Shown in pieces: positions 37,847 through 49,384 of a stretch of 64,000 bases of DNA (its first letter is position 1; every line of letters begins with the position of its first letter). The position numbers were made by a program, and so were the translations under genes. The stretch lies in the NCBI GenBank assembly GCA_014925825.1, contig JACGCK010000003.1:558001-622000 (forward strand), read 5' to 3'. This DNA comes from Pholiota molesta (taxonomy: Eukaryota; Basidiomycota; Agaricomycetes; Agaricales; Strophariaceae). A model generated the notes under the pieces. The model was not told the DNA's origin and searched no databases. It was given only the letters and a program-made list of their open reading frames with translations.

Positions 37847-40750
37847 ATGGAACTCGAATGGGATGCCCGACCCTCTCAGCACCGTGCCGAATCGCGGACG
37901 CATTGGCACGAGCATCAACACCCCCCTCCTCCTGTTTCCTTCTCACCCCCGCAACAACTCTCCCCTTCTTCCGTTATCTCCCAGCGACGACGTTCTTCCG
38001 CAGCTAACACCAGACCGGCCGGCCCACCCCCTAATCTACCTATCCCAAGTTTGCCAGCAAATCATGCCAATGCTCTGAGCCAACCCCCAATTCCAGAATC
38101 ACCCGACAGCACTATGTATCCATCGGGTTCAAACTCAATTTCCCGTGGCTCGCGTTCCAGCTCTTTTGCAAGGCCCTCAGCATCGCCAAATCTCTCAGCG
38201 GTAGCCGCCTTTTCCCAGTTTCGCCAGGCTTCATCGTCGGTTGCGCAGAATACGCTTTCCTCGATGTCTTCATCAATAGACGACCTTTCCGACCCCCCTC
38301 CCCAATCATACCTTCCACCTTCATCTTTTCGCGCCTCTGATCGCACTTCAGATGGCTTTGGGCAGCCAGACAGGACTCTACTTGCCCCGCCTTCGGAGCA
38401 CTCACACCGCTCTGAGCACAGACCTTCATCACGGCGTGCCTTAACCAGAGCCCTGGAACTCGCCCGCGAAGCAGTCCAACTAGACTCTACTAATGACAAT
38501 CCAGAAGCCGCCGTGAATGCATATGCCCAGAGCGTTGCGCTACTCAGTGAAGTCATGGAAAGAGTGAGAAATGGCGAGGATAGTACAACTGATTCACATA
38601 GGAGGCGAAGGCGTCGGAGCGTGGCAGCCCAGGAGGAAGAAGTTAGACGACTCCAGAATATTGTCAGTGAGATTTCTTGCTATCATTGGCCAGCTCTGAT
38701 TTTACTCTCGTATCAGCATGATACTTATGCAGATCGCATGAACATCCTCAGTATCATTTACAGCATACCCGCTGTTCCATACCCAACGACTTCATTATAC
38801 GGTAACACAACTACTTCCACCGACTCGACCATCTCGACCTCGCCTACCACTTCAGCTTCCCCTTCGTCAGATAATTCGCCCCATATACCCCAGCAGGTGT
38901 ATACCCCTTATATACCAGAGGATTCTGCAATGTTGTATTCCAATCACACTTCACATTATGCCGACGTTGGAGATTCAAGAGATAGCGACGCTGACTACAT
39001 CCTTGATGAATCGGTACTCACAGGCTCAACAATATCTGGTCTCCCTCCCATACAACACCCGTATTCCGTTCCATATAATCCACCTCAGAGTCAGCCGCCC
39101 ACTCCTCCCACTACCCTTGTTCGTACTTCTACGAAATCATCAAGAAGGTCTCGAGCATCTTCTAATCTACCCCCGAAACCGCCACCTTTATCTTCCCTTC
39201 CCCTAGCTCCGATTTCCGCTGAGCCATCAAATCAACATCCAGTTCTTGCACGACCAGATTCCCAAGCTCGCAGCGGGGAAGTTTCAGGACACAGAAGGTC
39301 ACCTTCTAATCTCGGATCTCTAGAAGAAGAAAACGAAGACATCACCAGTCTTCAAAATCGACGAGGCGATGACATTGATATTTCGAACCATGCCCCAGAC
39401 ACACCGCGCACGACCAAACGAGAGTCTCCGCCTTTACCCCCGCTTCCATCCCCAACACTTTCCTCAGAAGGAGTTGCTGTACCTCGATCCCAGCCATTTT
39501 CCAAGCCACCGCCTTCTCCGAGGTTACAGAGTGTGAACACCGCGAGGCCGAGAGCCGTCTCGCAATTACCACTGCGGCATGAAATGAATTCGACTAATCA
39601 AGGTACTGTTTTACAACGAGCAAAAACATCAGCACCACCTAGCACTCGCTCTGCTTCTCCCGCTGAATCAACAGCATCTGCTGGCTCCGTCCCACAATCA
39701 AAATCAGTGATTTTGTCCACCTCGAACGGCGTCACTCCCGGAAGGAGTAGGTCTTTCTCGCAGCCTGGGCGAAGGCCATCCATCGGTAGCGGAAGAGCGT
39801 CTCCGGACCAGCGACCACCTCTACCGACCGCCTCTGCCAATGGCACGCCCCGGAAGGTATCTGTGCCTTCAAGGTTGAATCCCAACTTGCCAAACCTTCA
39901 GTTGGACTCATTAGCGCCTTACGCGCCTACTGGATTGCCCAATCTTCCTACCACGCCTATTTCGCCTCTTCCTCCAGTACCACCATCAGATCCTCTTCTC
40001 AAGCCTTATCATATGATGAACCTCTTGAAAAACACGATGGTTACCCCAACAGGAGGCTATGTTACGCGCCGATTACACGTACCACAGGAAGTTTGGTCGC
40101 AAGGCGGAGCGAAATTGACTGGCCTTGATGAAAAGATTCGAGTAGTCACGATCTTGTGCTCTGCTTTGGAGGATCTTCAGATCAGTAGCGCTGAACACTT
40201 TGGTGCGGGCAGCGTAAGCAGCGGACTAGCTCTTGGAATTGGAAGCATTGGGAGGAAGGAAGCTGATGCTTGGTTGTCAAAGCTTGAGGAATTTTCAAAT
40301 GTATGTGATCACGTTGTAGCCAACTTTGGGAAGAAATTGGGCGTAGGAGAAGGCTTCGTCTCAAGGAAACCCACTTGGGGAGGCAAACTTTTCAGTCGAT
40401 TTGACAAATTCACAAATGGAAAAAAGTAAGTGATAGTTAAACTCTTTTCATTCTTCAGTCCTAATACATCGGTTTTGTTTAGTCTTGATTCGCCAGCCGC
40501 CTACGTCCAAGGGCTAAAGAAACTGTTTGATCATGCTCAATTATTGGATGAACATACCCGCGCATTTTTATCACAACCCATTGCACCTGCATACAACGCC
40601 TTTCCACTGGACATTCGTGTCTCTGCCGAGCAGAAACTGAAACGGTTCTCAGAATTCTTCGCAAGTGTCGTCCTGACTTTCGTCATCCGCGATCTTTCGC
40701 AATTACTCGACAAATACGTCAAGAAATGCGAAAAATGGCTAGCTGAATAA
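37847..40750 (+). CDS. Large MIT-domain protein with disordered Pro/Ser-rich centre
   Basis: Residues around 200-300 form an MIT-like helical hairpin: RALTRALELAREAVQLDSTN, then NAYAQSVALLSEVMERV, and after an intron HDTYADRMNILSIIYSIP. Upstream and in the centre lie long disordered segments rich in Pro, Ser and Arg. The C-terminal part is folded and likely conserved: HMMNLLKNTMVTPTGGYVTR, RRLHVPQEVWSQGGAKL, then YVQGLKKLFDHAQLLDEHTR and KRFSEFFASVVLTFVIRDLS. MIT domains usually bind ESCRT-III tails in endosomal sorting; a similar role here is an inference. The intron at 38663-38716 is 54 nt and has no in-frame stop, so leaving it in would add 18 residues. A second intron runs 40426-40482. 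The start is uncertain because the leader is low-complexity. Confidence 0.75.
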
Positions 40751-41215
40751 GCGAGTACACTACCCATTCAATTTTTGACTTCGACGCGATTCGAGCGAGA
40801 TGGCATCGATCCGAGTATTTATGACTGCGAAGAGCAAGCTTGACTCGGACATCTTAGCGTTGTTGATTGCCTTCATCATCTCCTCGAGAGTTGTCACACT
40901 ATCTTCATTATTTTCGCCTTAAAATCTCATTATTGCCTTATTTGCCCATTCTGCTCACCATGTTTCTTTTTGTGCGTACTTCATACTTCGGAATTTGTGT
41001 TCAATAGTTGTAGGATAATAGACTTTTTTCCGTTCATAGTTGCAATTTCTCGTCAAGCAATTGGTAATGCGAGAGGTTACCTTCGTATACTTAAAGTATG
41101 TTGAGCATATGTAACATCTACAAATGTACGAAATTGGGATAATTATAACAATAAAAACAATGTCTGAATTAGGTGTACAAATGTAGGGATTGTGACAGCT
41201 GTAGACGAGATTAGA
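40751..41215. other. Convergent 3' intergenic region
   Basis: 465 bp between the MIT gene (+) and Ies1 (-) stop codons. A/T-rich, presumably two 3' UTRs. No hairpin or RNA gene recognised. Confidence 0.4.
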
Positions 41216-43139
41216 TTATATAGGATCGATGCTCATCTCCGGAGAGTATGGAGGCCAATGTTGCTGGGATAAACGGTTTATGACTGTCAGACGCTGGACT
41301 GCATAGACAGGCCATCAGATATTTATTTGTAAATCGCAATGGAAGAAACATACCGTAGTCTTCTCGGGTATATTCGTCACCACCTTCCTCTTCATCAGAA
41401 TCAACAAGGGGATCTGTTGACTGCACAACATGCCATGCATCTGTAAAAGTGTCATAAATAGTACGATCACCATAGTGATAGCAGCTCACGTTGCAGCATG
41501 CTCCTTGGTTGGGAAACGTGTTGGGAGCGCGACCTATATCGTGGCCGATGTCCATCTTTTGATGGAGAGTACTGAGAGTGCGTCTGGGGATATGGAGAAT
41601 ATCGATGACGGTGGGCTGCGGCATAACCATTTTCAAGTGCGGAGCCATTCGACAGCGGGGGCGCTCCAAGGGAAGAAAGCAGGCTCAAGGAATGCTCGTA
41701 TTGTTCTCGGACTCGTTTTTGTCGCGGTGAAGAACGTTCTAATAATGTCATTAGTAGAAAATTCATTGGCAGATATTCGAAACACGAGGACTACTGACGT
41801 TTGATAAAGGCATCCAATAAATTGTCGTCATCATCGTCCAGGTCCGGAAGGAGTGTGATCGTGTCCTTTTCCTTCTGTTTCTCTCTAATTACTACAGACT
41901 TCTTTTCCTTGGTCGTTTCAGGTCGTGGTCTTCTTTCAGCAGGGGCCGTTCGTTTGCTCTTTGTAGATTTCTTCACATCAGGAAGTACAGGAGCAGGAGG
42001 CTCCTCATCGTCACCGAAAATACTACCATTAACAGAGGCCTTGTTGGAGGCCTTTCCACTATCTTTGGTTCCTTGAGTTTGAACAATGCGAGTCCTTTGG
42101 TTGACAAGTTTCTCGGTCATGGCAATATCCTCAGGCGAATCCTGGTTCTCCTTCAATATTTCCTCTGTGTTTAGAAAAGTGAAGGTCGGAGGAGAGGTCG
42201 GCTTGAATTGATCGGCGAAAGGATTGGGGACAGGATCTTCATCATAGTCATCTTCCGAAGAAGGTGCCTCTAAATAGTTGAAGCAAAGCCAAAGGAAGCA
42301 CTGTGCGCGGGAGGCAGAAGATACTTCTGTGCGTAAGAACAAGTCAAGAAAATCCAATCTTCCCTGGAAGTGTGATTGTCCAACTGGCTAATAATTTAAG
42401 GCATAAGTTATAATGTTATCGGAATTGCATAATTAGATCCAACATACTCCAGTATGATGTGCCAGTACGAAAATGAGGTTCGTTACACTCGTGGAAGGGG
42501 GCTGGCCTACTTTCTAAGGGCACATGAATGTGTTAGGATATCGATACATCGATACATAAAAATAATGACGCACACAACGAGCCAGAATATCAGATGGCGT
42601 TGATGGTGGGGCTTTGGCCTCGTCCTCGAGCAGACTCGTCTTCAATATGTGTTTAATCCGCGGAGCATCCTGCATATTCCCATTCGTGCGCTGCAGCGAT
42701 GGGATGGGATGGTATGTCCGGATAGCAGTCTTCATTTCCGGGAAAACTGCGCAGCGCGGAACACACCGTTAGCTCGTTCGTTGAGAGAATAGATTGCGGG
42801 ACGGGGCTCACAGCTCATGGTGGTATTGACGCGCCCGACGTTCACGAGGAGGGCGAGCATCGCAAAGTCCAGCGCGAATACCGACGATTCAATCATCTTG
42901 TCTTTGAGCGCCTTCGTCGCCTTGGGCGAGTGCAAGATGGCCTTGATGTACAGGTCACGGAAGCACAGCTTCCCATCTTCCGTGTCGCCGTACGGGTCGG
43001 AAAAGACTTCATGTGTGTCGCTAAATATGCCTTCGAGGACATCGTACTGGATGTCGGCGCGAGTCAAAGGGTCTCCGTCGGCGCGCTTGAGGGCAACGAC
43101 TCGGCGAGGCGCGGGGCTGGTGCGTCTCGAAGCGGCCAT
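41216..43139 (-). CDS. IES1: INO80 chromatin-remodelling complex subunit Ies1, paralogue 1
   Basis: The start MAASRRTSPAPRRVVALKRA leads into the Ies1 domain: DPLTRADIQYDVLEGIFSD, FRDLYIKAILHSPKATKALK, then FAMLALLVNVGRVNTTMS|FPEMKTAIRTYHPIPSLQ. NLIFVLAH follows, then the helical block RLDFLDLFLRTEVSSASRAQ with FLWLCFNYLEAP. This is the fungal 'Ino eighty subunit 1' arrangement. The centre is charged: a Lys/Glu/Arg-rich stretch, then an acidic Asp run before DAFIKR. The C-terminal exons give DPLVDSDEEEGGDEYTREDY and a short basic tail (VQRLTVINRL) ending at 41216-41218. INO80 remodels nucleosomes at promoters and at damaged DNA. A second gene of the same family lies at 51875-53637. Confidence 0.82.
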
Positions 43140-43610
43140 GTGTGATGCACACCGGAATGGTGAATCTGGAAGAGTTTCTAACGGAAACGTTGAGCTGGTA
43201 TAGAATGCTGAAGAAAGCCAACTCACAGACAGGTCAGGACTGGACGTGGAGGGATGCCAAAGACTTTGGACAGCTTTCCATACAAGGGTTGTTCACTGTT
43301 TCTCATCTTAAACGAGTCACATGATGGTGTAATGCCACGAAGCTTAAAATAGGATTGGAGGATAGGTGTTATTTTGACTAGTACAGCTGAAATCAAGGTG
43401 AATGTACGATACGGGTATGAATACAAGAAAGCGAATGATTGGTTATAGGTATACTGTGCGGAAGAAGAACGGGTATGTAATACGAAGGCTTGAATCCCAG
43501 GATATAAGTATATAATGCGCTCTAAGAAATGACACATGAAGAATAATGTTATAGAAAGAAAGAAAAAGGATGTTCATTTCTGAAAGAGAAAGAAGAAAAA
43601 GGAGAGGAGG
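43140..43610. other. Intergenic: Ies1 promoter / hydrolase 3' region
   Basis: 471 bp. A/G-rich from about 43545 to 43612 (plus strand). No gene or RNA seen. Confidence 0.4.
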
Positions 43611-46600
43611 TCAATGCAGGCCCGAATAAGGTTGTGCCCTCCGGTCATCCGGCCTCCATGCGCTGACGATCCATTCCAGCACATCGACCACCGCGCTGCT
43701 TCGATACATCAACCCGTGATCCGCGCCTTTCACCACCTTGACAGAACATCTTCAGGGCCCATAGTGCGTTCCATCCATCGAACCGCATTCTCGGCGATCT
43801 TCTCGTCCTTGTCGCCGTACCAAACCCTAACCTTGTGCGGATATGCCGCATATGAGAAGCCCCACGAGTGGTTTTCGTGATTGAGGATTTGCAACAGGTC
43901 GTTGTGCGTCCCTTTCGCGGACTCGGCATGGGACGCCGCGATAAGCGCATTTCCCAGCGCTACTTGATGTCCGCTGCCGTTTCCTGAGCTCGTTTGGGTG
44001 ATAAAGGATGAGGTGAATGAGCTTGGCGCTGGCGAGCCAGGCAAGGATGGTAGTGGTGGGCTTTTCGACGACGTGAAGGATATTGATCGCCGTCCTCCGG
44101 CACGCGTGGCATTGGCGTACATTTGCGGCGTCGCGGTGGGCAAACTCGGGGTGATAGCGTCCGTGGAACTGGTCCATGAAAGATCCTCTAACCCCAATCC
44201 GATATCAATGCGCAGAGGAGGCGGTAATTGAGGGCTCGGAGGTTCTGATTTAGGGGCTTCTTTCTTGGACGTGAGGGAACCCATCGACCGCAGTCCCCTA
44301 AGCTTCTTACCAGAGGTCGAGGCTTGTTTCTCCTGAGGTGGCCCAGTTGACGAGCCTTTCAGCCTCTCTAGAATCCCTCGTGACGTCTTCCTCTTCGCAA
44401 CCACAAATGCACCATGCTCGCTGATAGATTGACCATGCTGAGAAGCCGGTCGTGACTTCAAGCCTAGTGTGCTCCGACTTTCAAACCGTCCTTCAAAGTC
44501 ATTCAAGTCATCATACTCGCTGAACGTGCTTTTACTTGACGCCATGCTGGGCCGAGGACGCGCTTCGCCATGGCCATTCGATGGATAGACAGCATTCAAA
44601 TTCACGTCCTTGCGGGAAGGTGAGGTCGGTTTTGGCATAGGAGGCGCAGTATATCCGATCCCTTCGTAGGCGATAGTAGGTGGCTTTCCGAGCATCCAAG
44701 CTTGAATCTTCCATTCAGCAGCTTGGGCGGTTTTGAGGATACTGTTCGGTACGTATTTCAGCCATTTATAACCACCTAATGATTTAGATCAGTATGCGCC
44801 ACATCAAGAGCAAGTCCTAAGGATAAAAAACTGACTGCTTTCGCTTCCGCCGACCCATGGAGCGAGTAAGCAGATATCACCCCGAATACGTGATGGGAGT
44901 TTATTCGCAAAAGAAAGAGCGTACGGCGCGCCAGCTGAATGAGCCATAATACTGCATTGCTCAATGTGCAGTAAATCCAAGACTTCCTCGACCACAGAAG
45001 CCCATTGCATGATGCCTTTCGCCGACTTGGAGCGCGGCTCCGTCCTGCCGAGGCCCCACCTACATTACAGTATTCCAGTAAGCAAACGGTAAATTTTTAA
45101 TTGACGGACAGCACATACCGATCGATTGTGATCAGCCTTAGGCCCATGCAATCCGCCATCTCGTCATAGAGGCCCATGATATGCCGCACGCAACCAAGAC
45201 CCAAAAAGACAACTACCGGGTAGCCTGTTGGGCTTCCCAAGTCCGATAAACTGACAGTCAATGGATTGTCTTGCGATGCATGAGGCGACCGGGTGAGCCT
45301 GAGCAAGGTGGTCAATCTGGCAGAACGCAGGTATTGAGCCACAGCATGTGAGGGTGAGGACTTGACCATCGAAATGAAATTAGAGCCTTCCAAAGGCGAT
45401 GGAGGGAGATAGCTCGAGGGGGCCGATAGGGAATAGATGGAAGGAGCCCCAGGGTCCGAACGAGGTGAATAAATGCTGCTGGCGTTATCGGATATCGTCG
45501 ACTGTCGTTTAATGAAAGCGGAAGCTGAACTCGGAGGAGGTGGCGGAGGTGGCTTTGGAAGGCTCTGGTTGCGGATCGTGCGTTGTACCTCATCAGCAAC
45601 GCTGTCAATGGAAGAGCGTGACAAAAATGCAGCCTCTTCTTCACGTGTCAGGGGCTCGGGTTCGGATTCTGGTTCTTCGTGAACAGTAGCATGGCCTTGA
45701 GCGCTAAGGGAGTAGAAAGATGACGAGGGAGCGGTGGAAGGGCGTGATCGGCTTTGGCTCTGAGGAGGGGCATGGTTACGGATGATTTCTGATATCGAAG
45801 GTACGACGCTCTTGCGATTTTCTGTATTAATTGAACTGGTCCGACGTGGGATGATCTGTGGTATTGGACGTATGGAGGCCGTATTACTGTTGTTGCTGGC
45901 AAGTGAGAAAGTATCATCCGAAGGTGTCCTTGAGAGAGAAGGGGGTATAATAGTAGCATTTGAAGTCGATCTGGTAGGCCGCACTCGTCGACGACGTGTC
46001 CTGGACGGAGGATTAGAAAGAGAAGATGAGTAATTGCTCTCGTCTTCGCTAGAATCGTCTGAGAGACTCGCTTTGCGAGTTACTTTGGGAACACGCGCTT
46101 TCCCGCCTCCAAGAACGATACCTGGTGGAGGCGTAGGCAAAGGAGGTTGGTAGAGAGGATGGTGCCCTGGAACCCCAAATCGGGAATGATTAGCGGCGCG
46201 TCGGGAGGAACTGCTCATACTGCCGCCGTTCATTCCATCGACGAGGGCATCCATAGTTTCCACACCAGGGATAGGAGCAGACACGACCACTGGAAAGATG
46301 TCTAGCGAATCGCTGGAAGCGGTAAAATCGTCAGGTGTGCGGGGCGGTGTTTCGGTATGCTGCGTCGATGACGAGCCGGAGAAGCGAAGCGGAGGGACAC
46401 CGGGGGTGGTGTCCCACTTGGACTTGCTTGACGGGCCTGTCCTGGAGCGGGTACGGGAGTATCCATTTATCATGGGAGTGCGGGCGGGTGCGGGGAAGTC
46501 GTCATCAGGATCGAGAGTGGGAAAAGCGTAGCTGCTGGGCGAATCCGTAGAAGATGCATCGCCGTATCGCGATATAGGCTCGCGATATGTGCTGGGAGCG

Positions 46601-46953
46601 GGTTCCTGGTACGGGTTGTGGGCCTGAGGCGTGGATGGAGATCGACGTATGCGCGACTTTAAGGAATGTGAGATAGAGCCGGACTTGGCCCTTGGATAGA
46701 CATCAAAATAGCTGGAGGGCGATGTTGTGGAAGGCCCGGCGGCATCGTAGGCAGAGGGGCCTCCCTCTACAGGCGCCGACTTGTCCTTCTCGCGGCGCAA
46801 GGAGAGGAAGGAGGAAGACTTGCGGGGAGTGCGCTGTGCATTGGAGTTGTGGCGGGACATGATAGACTGCATTGGGCGGGGCGGGTGCTGGGGACAACGA
46901 GCGGGGTGATGGCCCCGACGACGTGGACTGGTCGAGCGAAAGGGCGCCCGCAC
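43611..46953 (-). CDS. Alpha/beta-hydrolase with long disordered N-terminal region
   Basis: About 500 residues of Ser/Pro/Arg-rich disordered sequence precede the hydrolase fold. The fold begins with YPVVVFLGLGCVRHIMGLYD, crosses an intron near 45117 (LITIDR|WGLGRTEPRS) and has the nucleophile elbow SIMAHSAGAPYALSFA. A further disordered insert lies between the two halves of the fold. The acid region is HKVRVWYGDKDEKIAENAVR. The catalytic His is expected in KVVKGADHGLMYRSSAVVDV, but that block is one frame away: the frame breaks near 43740 (CTGTC/AAGG) and one extra base restores it and a stop at 43611-43613. As written, the protein ends at VLSRW (stop 43730) and lacks His. No substrate can be named. 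Start at 46953; MQSIMSR 27 codons later is an alternative. Confidence 0.75.
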
Positions 46954-47711
46954 GACGGTGGAGAGAGCAGAAAAATGTCACGACATGACCGTCTTTCATC
47001 CCATGGCGGATTTCCCCTTTGGGCTCAAACATATACCCGTTTGTTCACACTCGATGCCAATCATTTATCCTTGGCCACTACGATTATAGACGTACACTAC
47101 TATTGTATCCTAAGCTCCTCAGTTACCACAGCGTTAGCGGCGTCTTTCGCGACGCGCACGCTACTCGGATCGCCTCCACATCTCCCGGAGGCCAAGATCT
47201 GAAGGGCGGACTGTTCGTGCCCCAGGGCAGCCCAAGCCGCCGGAGTGAATTGAGCCCGCCGGACCTTATGAAATTGACCCATTCGTCTGGGCACACGCGC
47301 ACCGCCCGCCCCGAAACGACCAATTCTACTAAATTGAGGCACATCTCTGCCACCGCCGTCAGCACGCCGACGTCGACGAACAGCCCGTCGAGGTGCAGGC
47401 ATCGCAACGACTGCAAGCTTTCCGAGGACGCGTCTAGGAGCAGGCGGTTAGCATGACTATCTTTACGCATGTCATAGTGCAGGCACCCAATCGCGCACGA
47501 GGCGAGCACGAGGTGGATTTCTTCGTCGCTTCCTATGGCATCGGTCGTCGTAATATGCAGCCGGTCCAGCACCTTCGCCCCGTTAAGGAGTTGTGAAAGA
47601 TGGCCATGGATAATGTGCACGTTCTCTACGACGAGACTCGAGATGCTGGAGGGATAGGGATTATGTGGGGGTATGATCTCAAGTTCGATTTGAGTGAGCC
47701 GTATTCTCCTG

Positions 47712-48223
47712 ACACGTCGGGGGTGCCAAACTTTGGAGGCCCTCTAAAGGTTGGTCCCAAAGATTGATCCAAAGGTTATATATGGAATTAGCTATGGAAT
47801 AAAATTATATTTTATCTGCGGAGTGCAGTTGTAGAACATCCCACTTGTTATCTTCGGAATAATGTGTGCACCCCATCTGTAGGAAATTCTAAATATTTTC
47901 TGCAAAGACGACTTATAGATTGGTCTAAATTATAACTGCGGGATTTTCTGCAGAGACCTTTCATATTTAATCTGTGGGGACCTCCTATAGAGAATTGCGC
48001 AGATAACCTGTAGGCCAACATATGCAGAGACCCCACAGATTATCTGCAGATAAGATTTAAAGATAAATACATATCTTATCTGTAGAATAATCTGCAGAGA
48101 CCCTCTACAGATTATCTATAGATTGACTTTGCAGCGATCTCCAAATGTTTCTCCATAGATAATCTGTAGAGACTCTCCACAGAAAATGCCCGCTCATCGC
48201 CCGCTCATCCCCGGATCATCCCC
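47712..48223 (+). repeat. Left arm of the large inverted repeat
   Basis: 512 bp that pair with 48262-48784 across a 38-nt spacer (48224-48261). The outermost shared bases are ACACGTCGGGGGTGCC. Where I compared them directly the arms differ at only a few bases in the outer 100 bp. The right arm carries one extra 11-nt unit of the GCTCATCGCCC type near the centre. Confidence 0.95.
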
Positions 48224-48778
48224 CATTGAATTCCCGCTCACGGCACACTCAGCCGCCGCCTGGGGATGATCCGAGGATGAGTGGGCGATGAGTGGGCGAT
48301 GAGCGGGCATTTTCTGTAGAGAGTCTCTACAGATTATCTATGGAGAAACATTTGGAGATCGCTGCAAAGTCAATCTATAGATAATCTGTAGAGGGTCTCT
48401 GCAGATTATTCTACAGATAAGATATGTATTTATCTTTAAATCTTATCTGCAGATAATCTGTGGGGTCTCTGCATATGTTGGCCTACAGGTTATCTGCGCA
48501 ATTCTCTATAGGAGGTCCCCACAGATTAAATATGAAAGGTCTCTGCAGAAAATCCCGCAGTTATAATTTAGACCAATCTATAAGTCGTCTTTGCAGAAAA
48601 TATTTAGAATTTCCTACAGATGGGGTGCACACATTATTCCGAAGATAACAAGTGGGATGTTCTACAACTGCACTCCGTAGATAAAATATAAATTTATTCC
48701 ATAGCTAATTCCATATATAACCTTTGGATCAATCTTTGGGACCAACCTTTAGAAGGCCTCCAAAGTTTGGCACCCCCG
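47718..48778. mobile_element. Foldback/MITE-like element with two 0.5-kb arms
   Basis: Taking CGGGGGTGCC...GGCACCCCCG as the ends, the element is 1061 bp. It is flanked by ACGT direct repeats at 47714-47717 and 48779-48782, a likely 4-bp target-site duplication. It has no coding capacity for a transposase: its only open frame is a 62-residue one present identically in both arms as a result of the symmetry. The arms contain many short palindromes of the AGATNATCTG(C/T)AGA type. A transcript through it would fold into a hairpin of about 500 bp. The superfamily is unknown, and ACGT is itself a palindrome, so the exact boundaries are ambiguous by a few bases. Confidence 0.75.
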
Positions 48779-48784
48779 ACGTGT
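48262..48784 (-). repeat. Right arm of the large inverted repeat
   Basis: 523 bp, the reverse complement of the left arm apart from scattered substitutions and one extra 11-nt minisatellite unit near the centre. The centre is G+C-rich (GATGAGTGGGC units). The outer parts are A/T-rich. Confidence 0.95.
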
Positions 48785-49384
48785 GAGTTCGGGGAACGCA
48801 AAGGCCAAGGACTCGTCCCACTCGAGCGATGGACATCGCGACAAACGATGTCCGAGAAGGCTGCCGTCAACATGTATGTCCTGGAGAAGATCTGGATACG
48901 CGATGAACTTCAAGAACCTCTCTGCATTTACCGCTAGCTCCCCTCCAAGTGCTATATGTCGAAGTCCCTCGAGTCCGAGCAGGTTTCGCGCCGCCTTCAA
49001 CTCTGAATGATGACACCGAGTGGAAGAATTTTTGATCACGGGCTGGAGGCATATCCCACTGATGAGTGAGGCTAGAAACGGGTTTTCCACTAGACTTCTG
49101 TTAAGGAGTGCGGCTGCTGGGTACGAAGAAACGGTGGGGCACGCGTAAAGCCTCTTGCGGACATAGAAGAGCCAAGAGGCGGAGACAGCAGCAAGAGCAG
49201 CGAGGTCGCGTGGCCACCAGTGGTCGTGGGCTTCGAGGATGAGGGGTATGAGGTCGTCGATGAAGGACATGGTACGGGGCAGAGTTCGGCAAGGACAAGG
49301 CGTGTGATGTCACAGGTCAACTGCGCTCCCGCCTTGCCTTCCATCTCTCTCTCACCACCTTCCGGTCCGTCCTCCTCGACGTGC

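Larger units (their letters stand above)
47123..49270 (-). pseudogene. F-box/LRR-like gene interrupted by foldback element
   Basis: The first part (49270-48783) begins MSFIDDLIPLILEAHDHWWP and VSASWLFYVRKRLYACPTV, like the F-box-like N-terminus of the large agaricomycete F-box families. The end of this part is SLEWDESLAFAFPELT. The coding sequence then runs into the inverted repeat and stops after LTRRGCQTLEAF (about 173 residues). Left of the repeat the same frame resumes at 47713: VRRIRLTQIELEIIPPHNPY, ending at 47123 with LRR-like segments such as LRCLHLDGLFVDVGVL and LNSLRRLGLPW. Deleting 1061 bp plus one 4-bp repeat gives one uninterrupted frame of 360 residues. So this was probably an intact single-exon gene until the insertion. 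F-box proteins act as substrate receptors of SCF ubiquitin ligases; the F-box assignment here is only moderate. Confidence 0.7.

Noticed and set aside
47848..48648. Two identical 62-residue open frames on opposite strands
   Set aside because: They are mirror images produced by the inverted repeat arms, with no domain; not separate genes.
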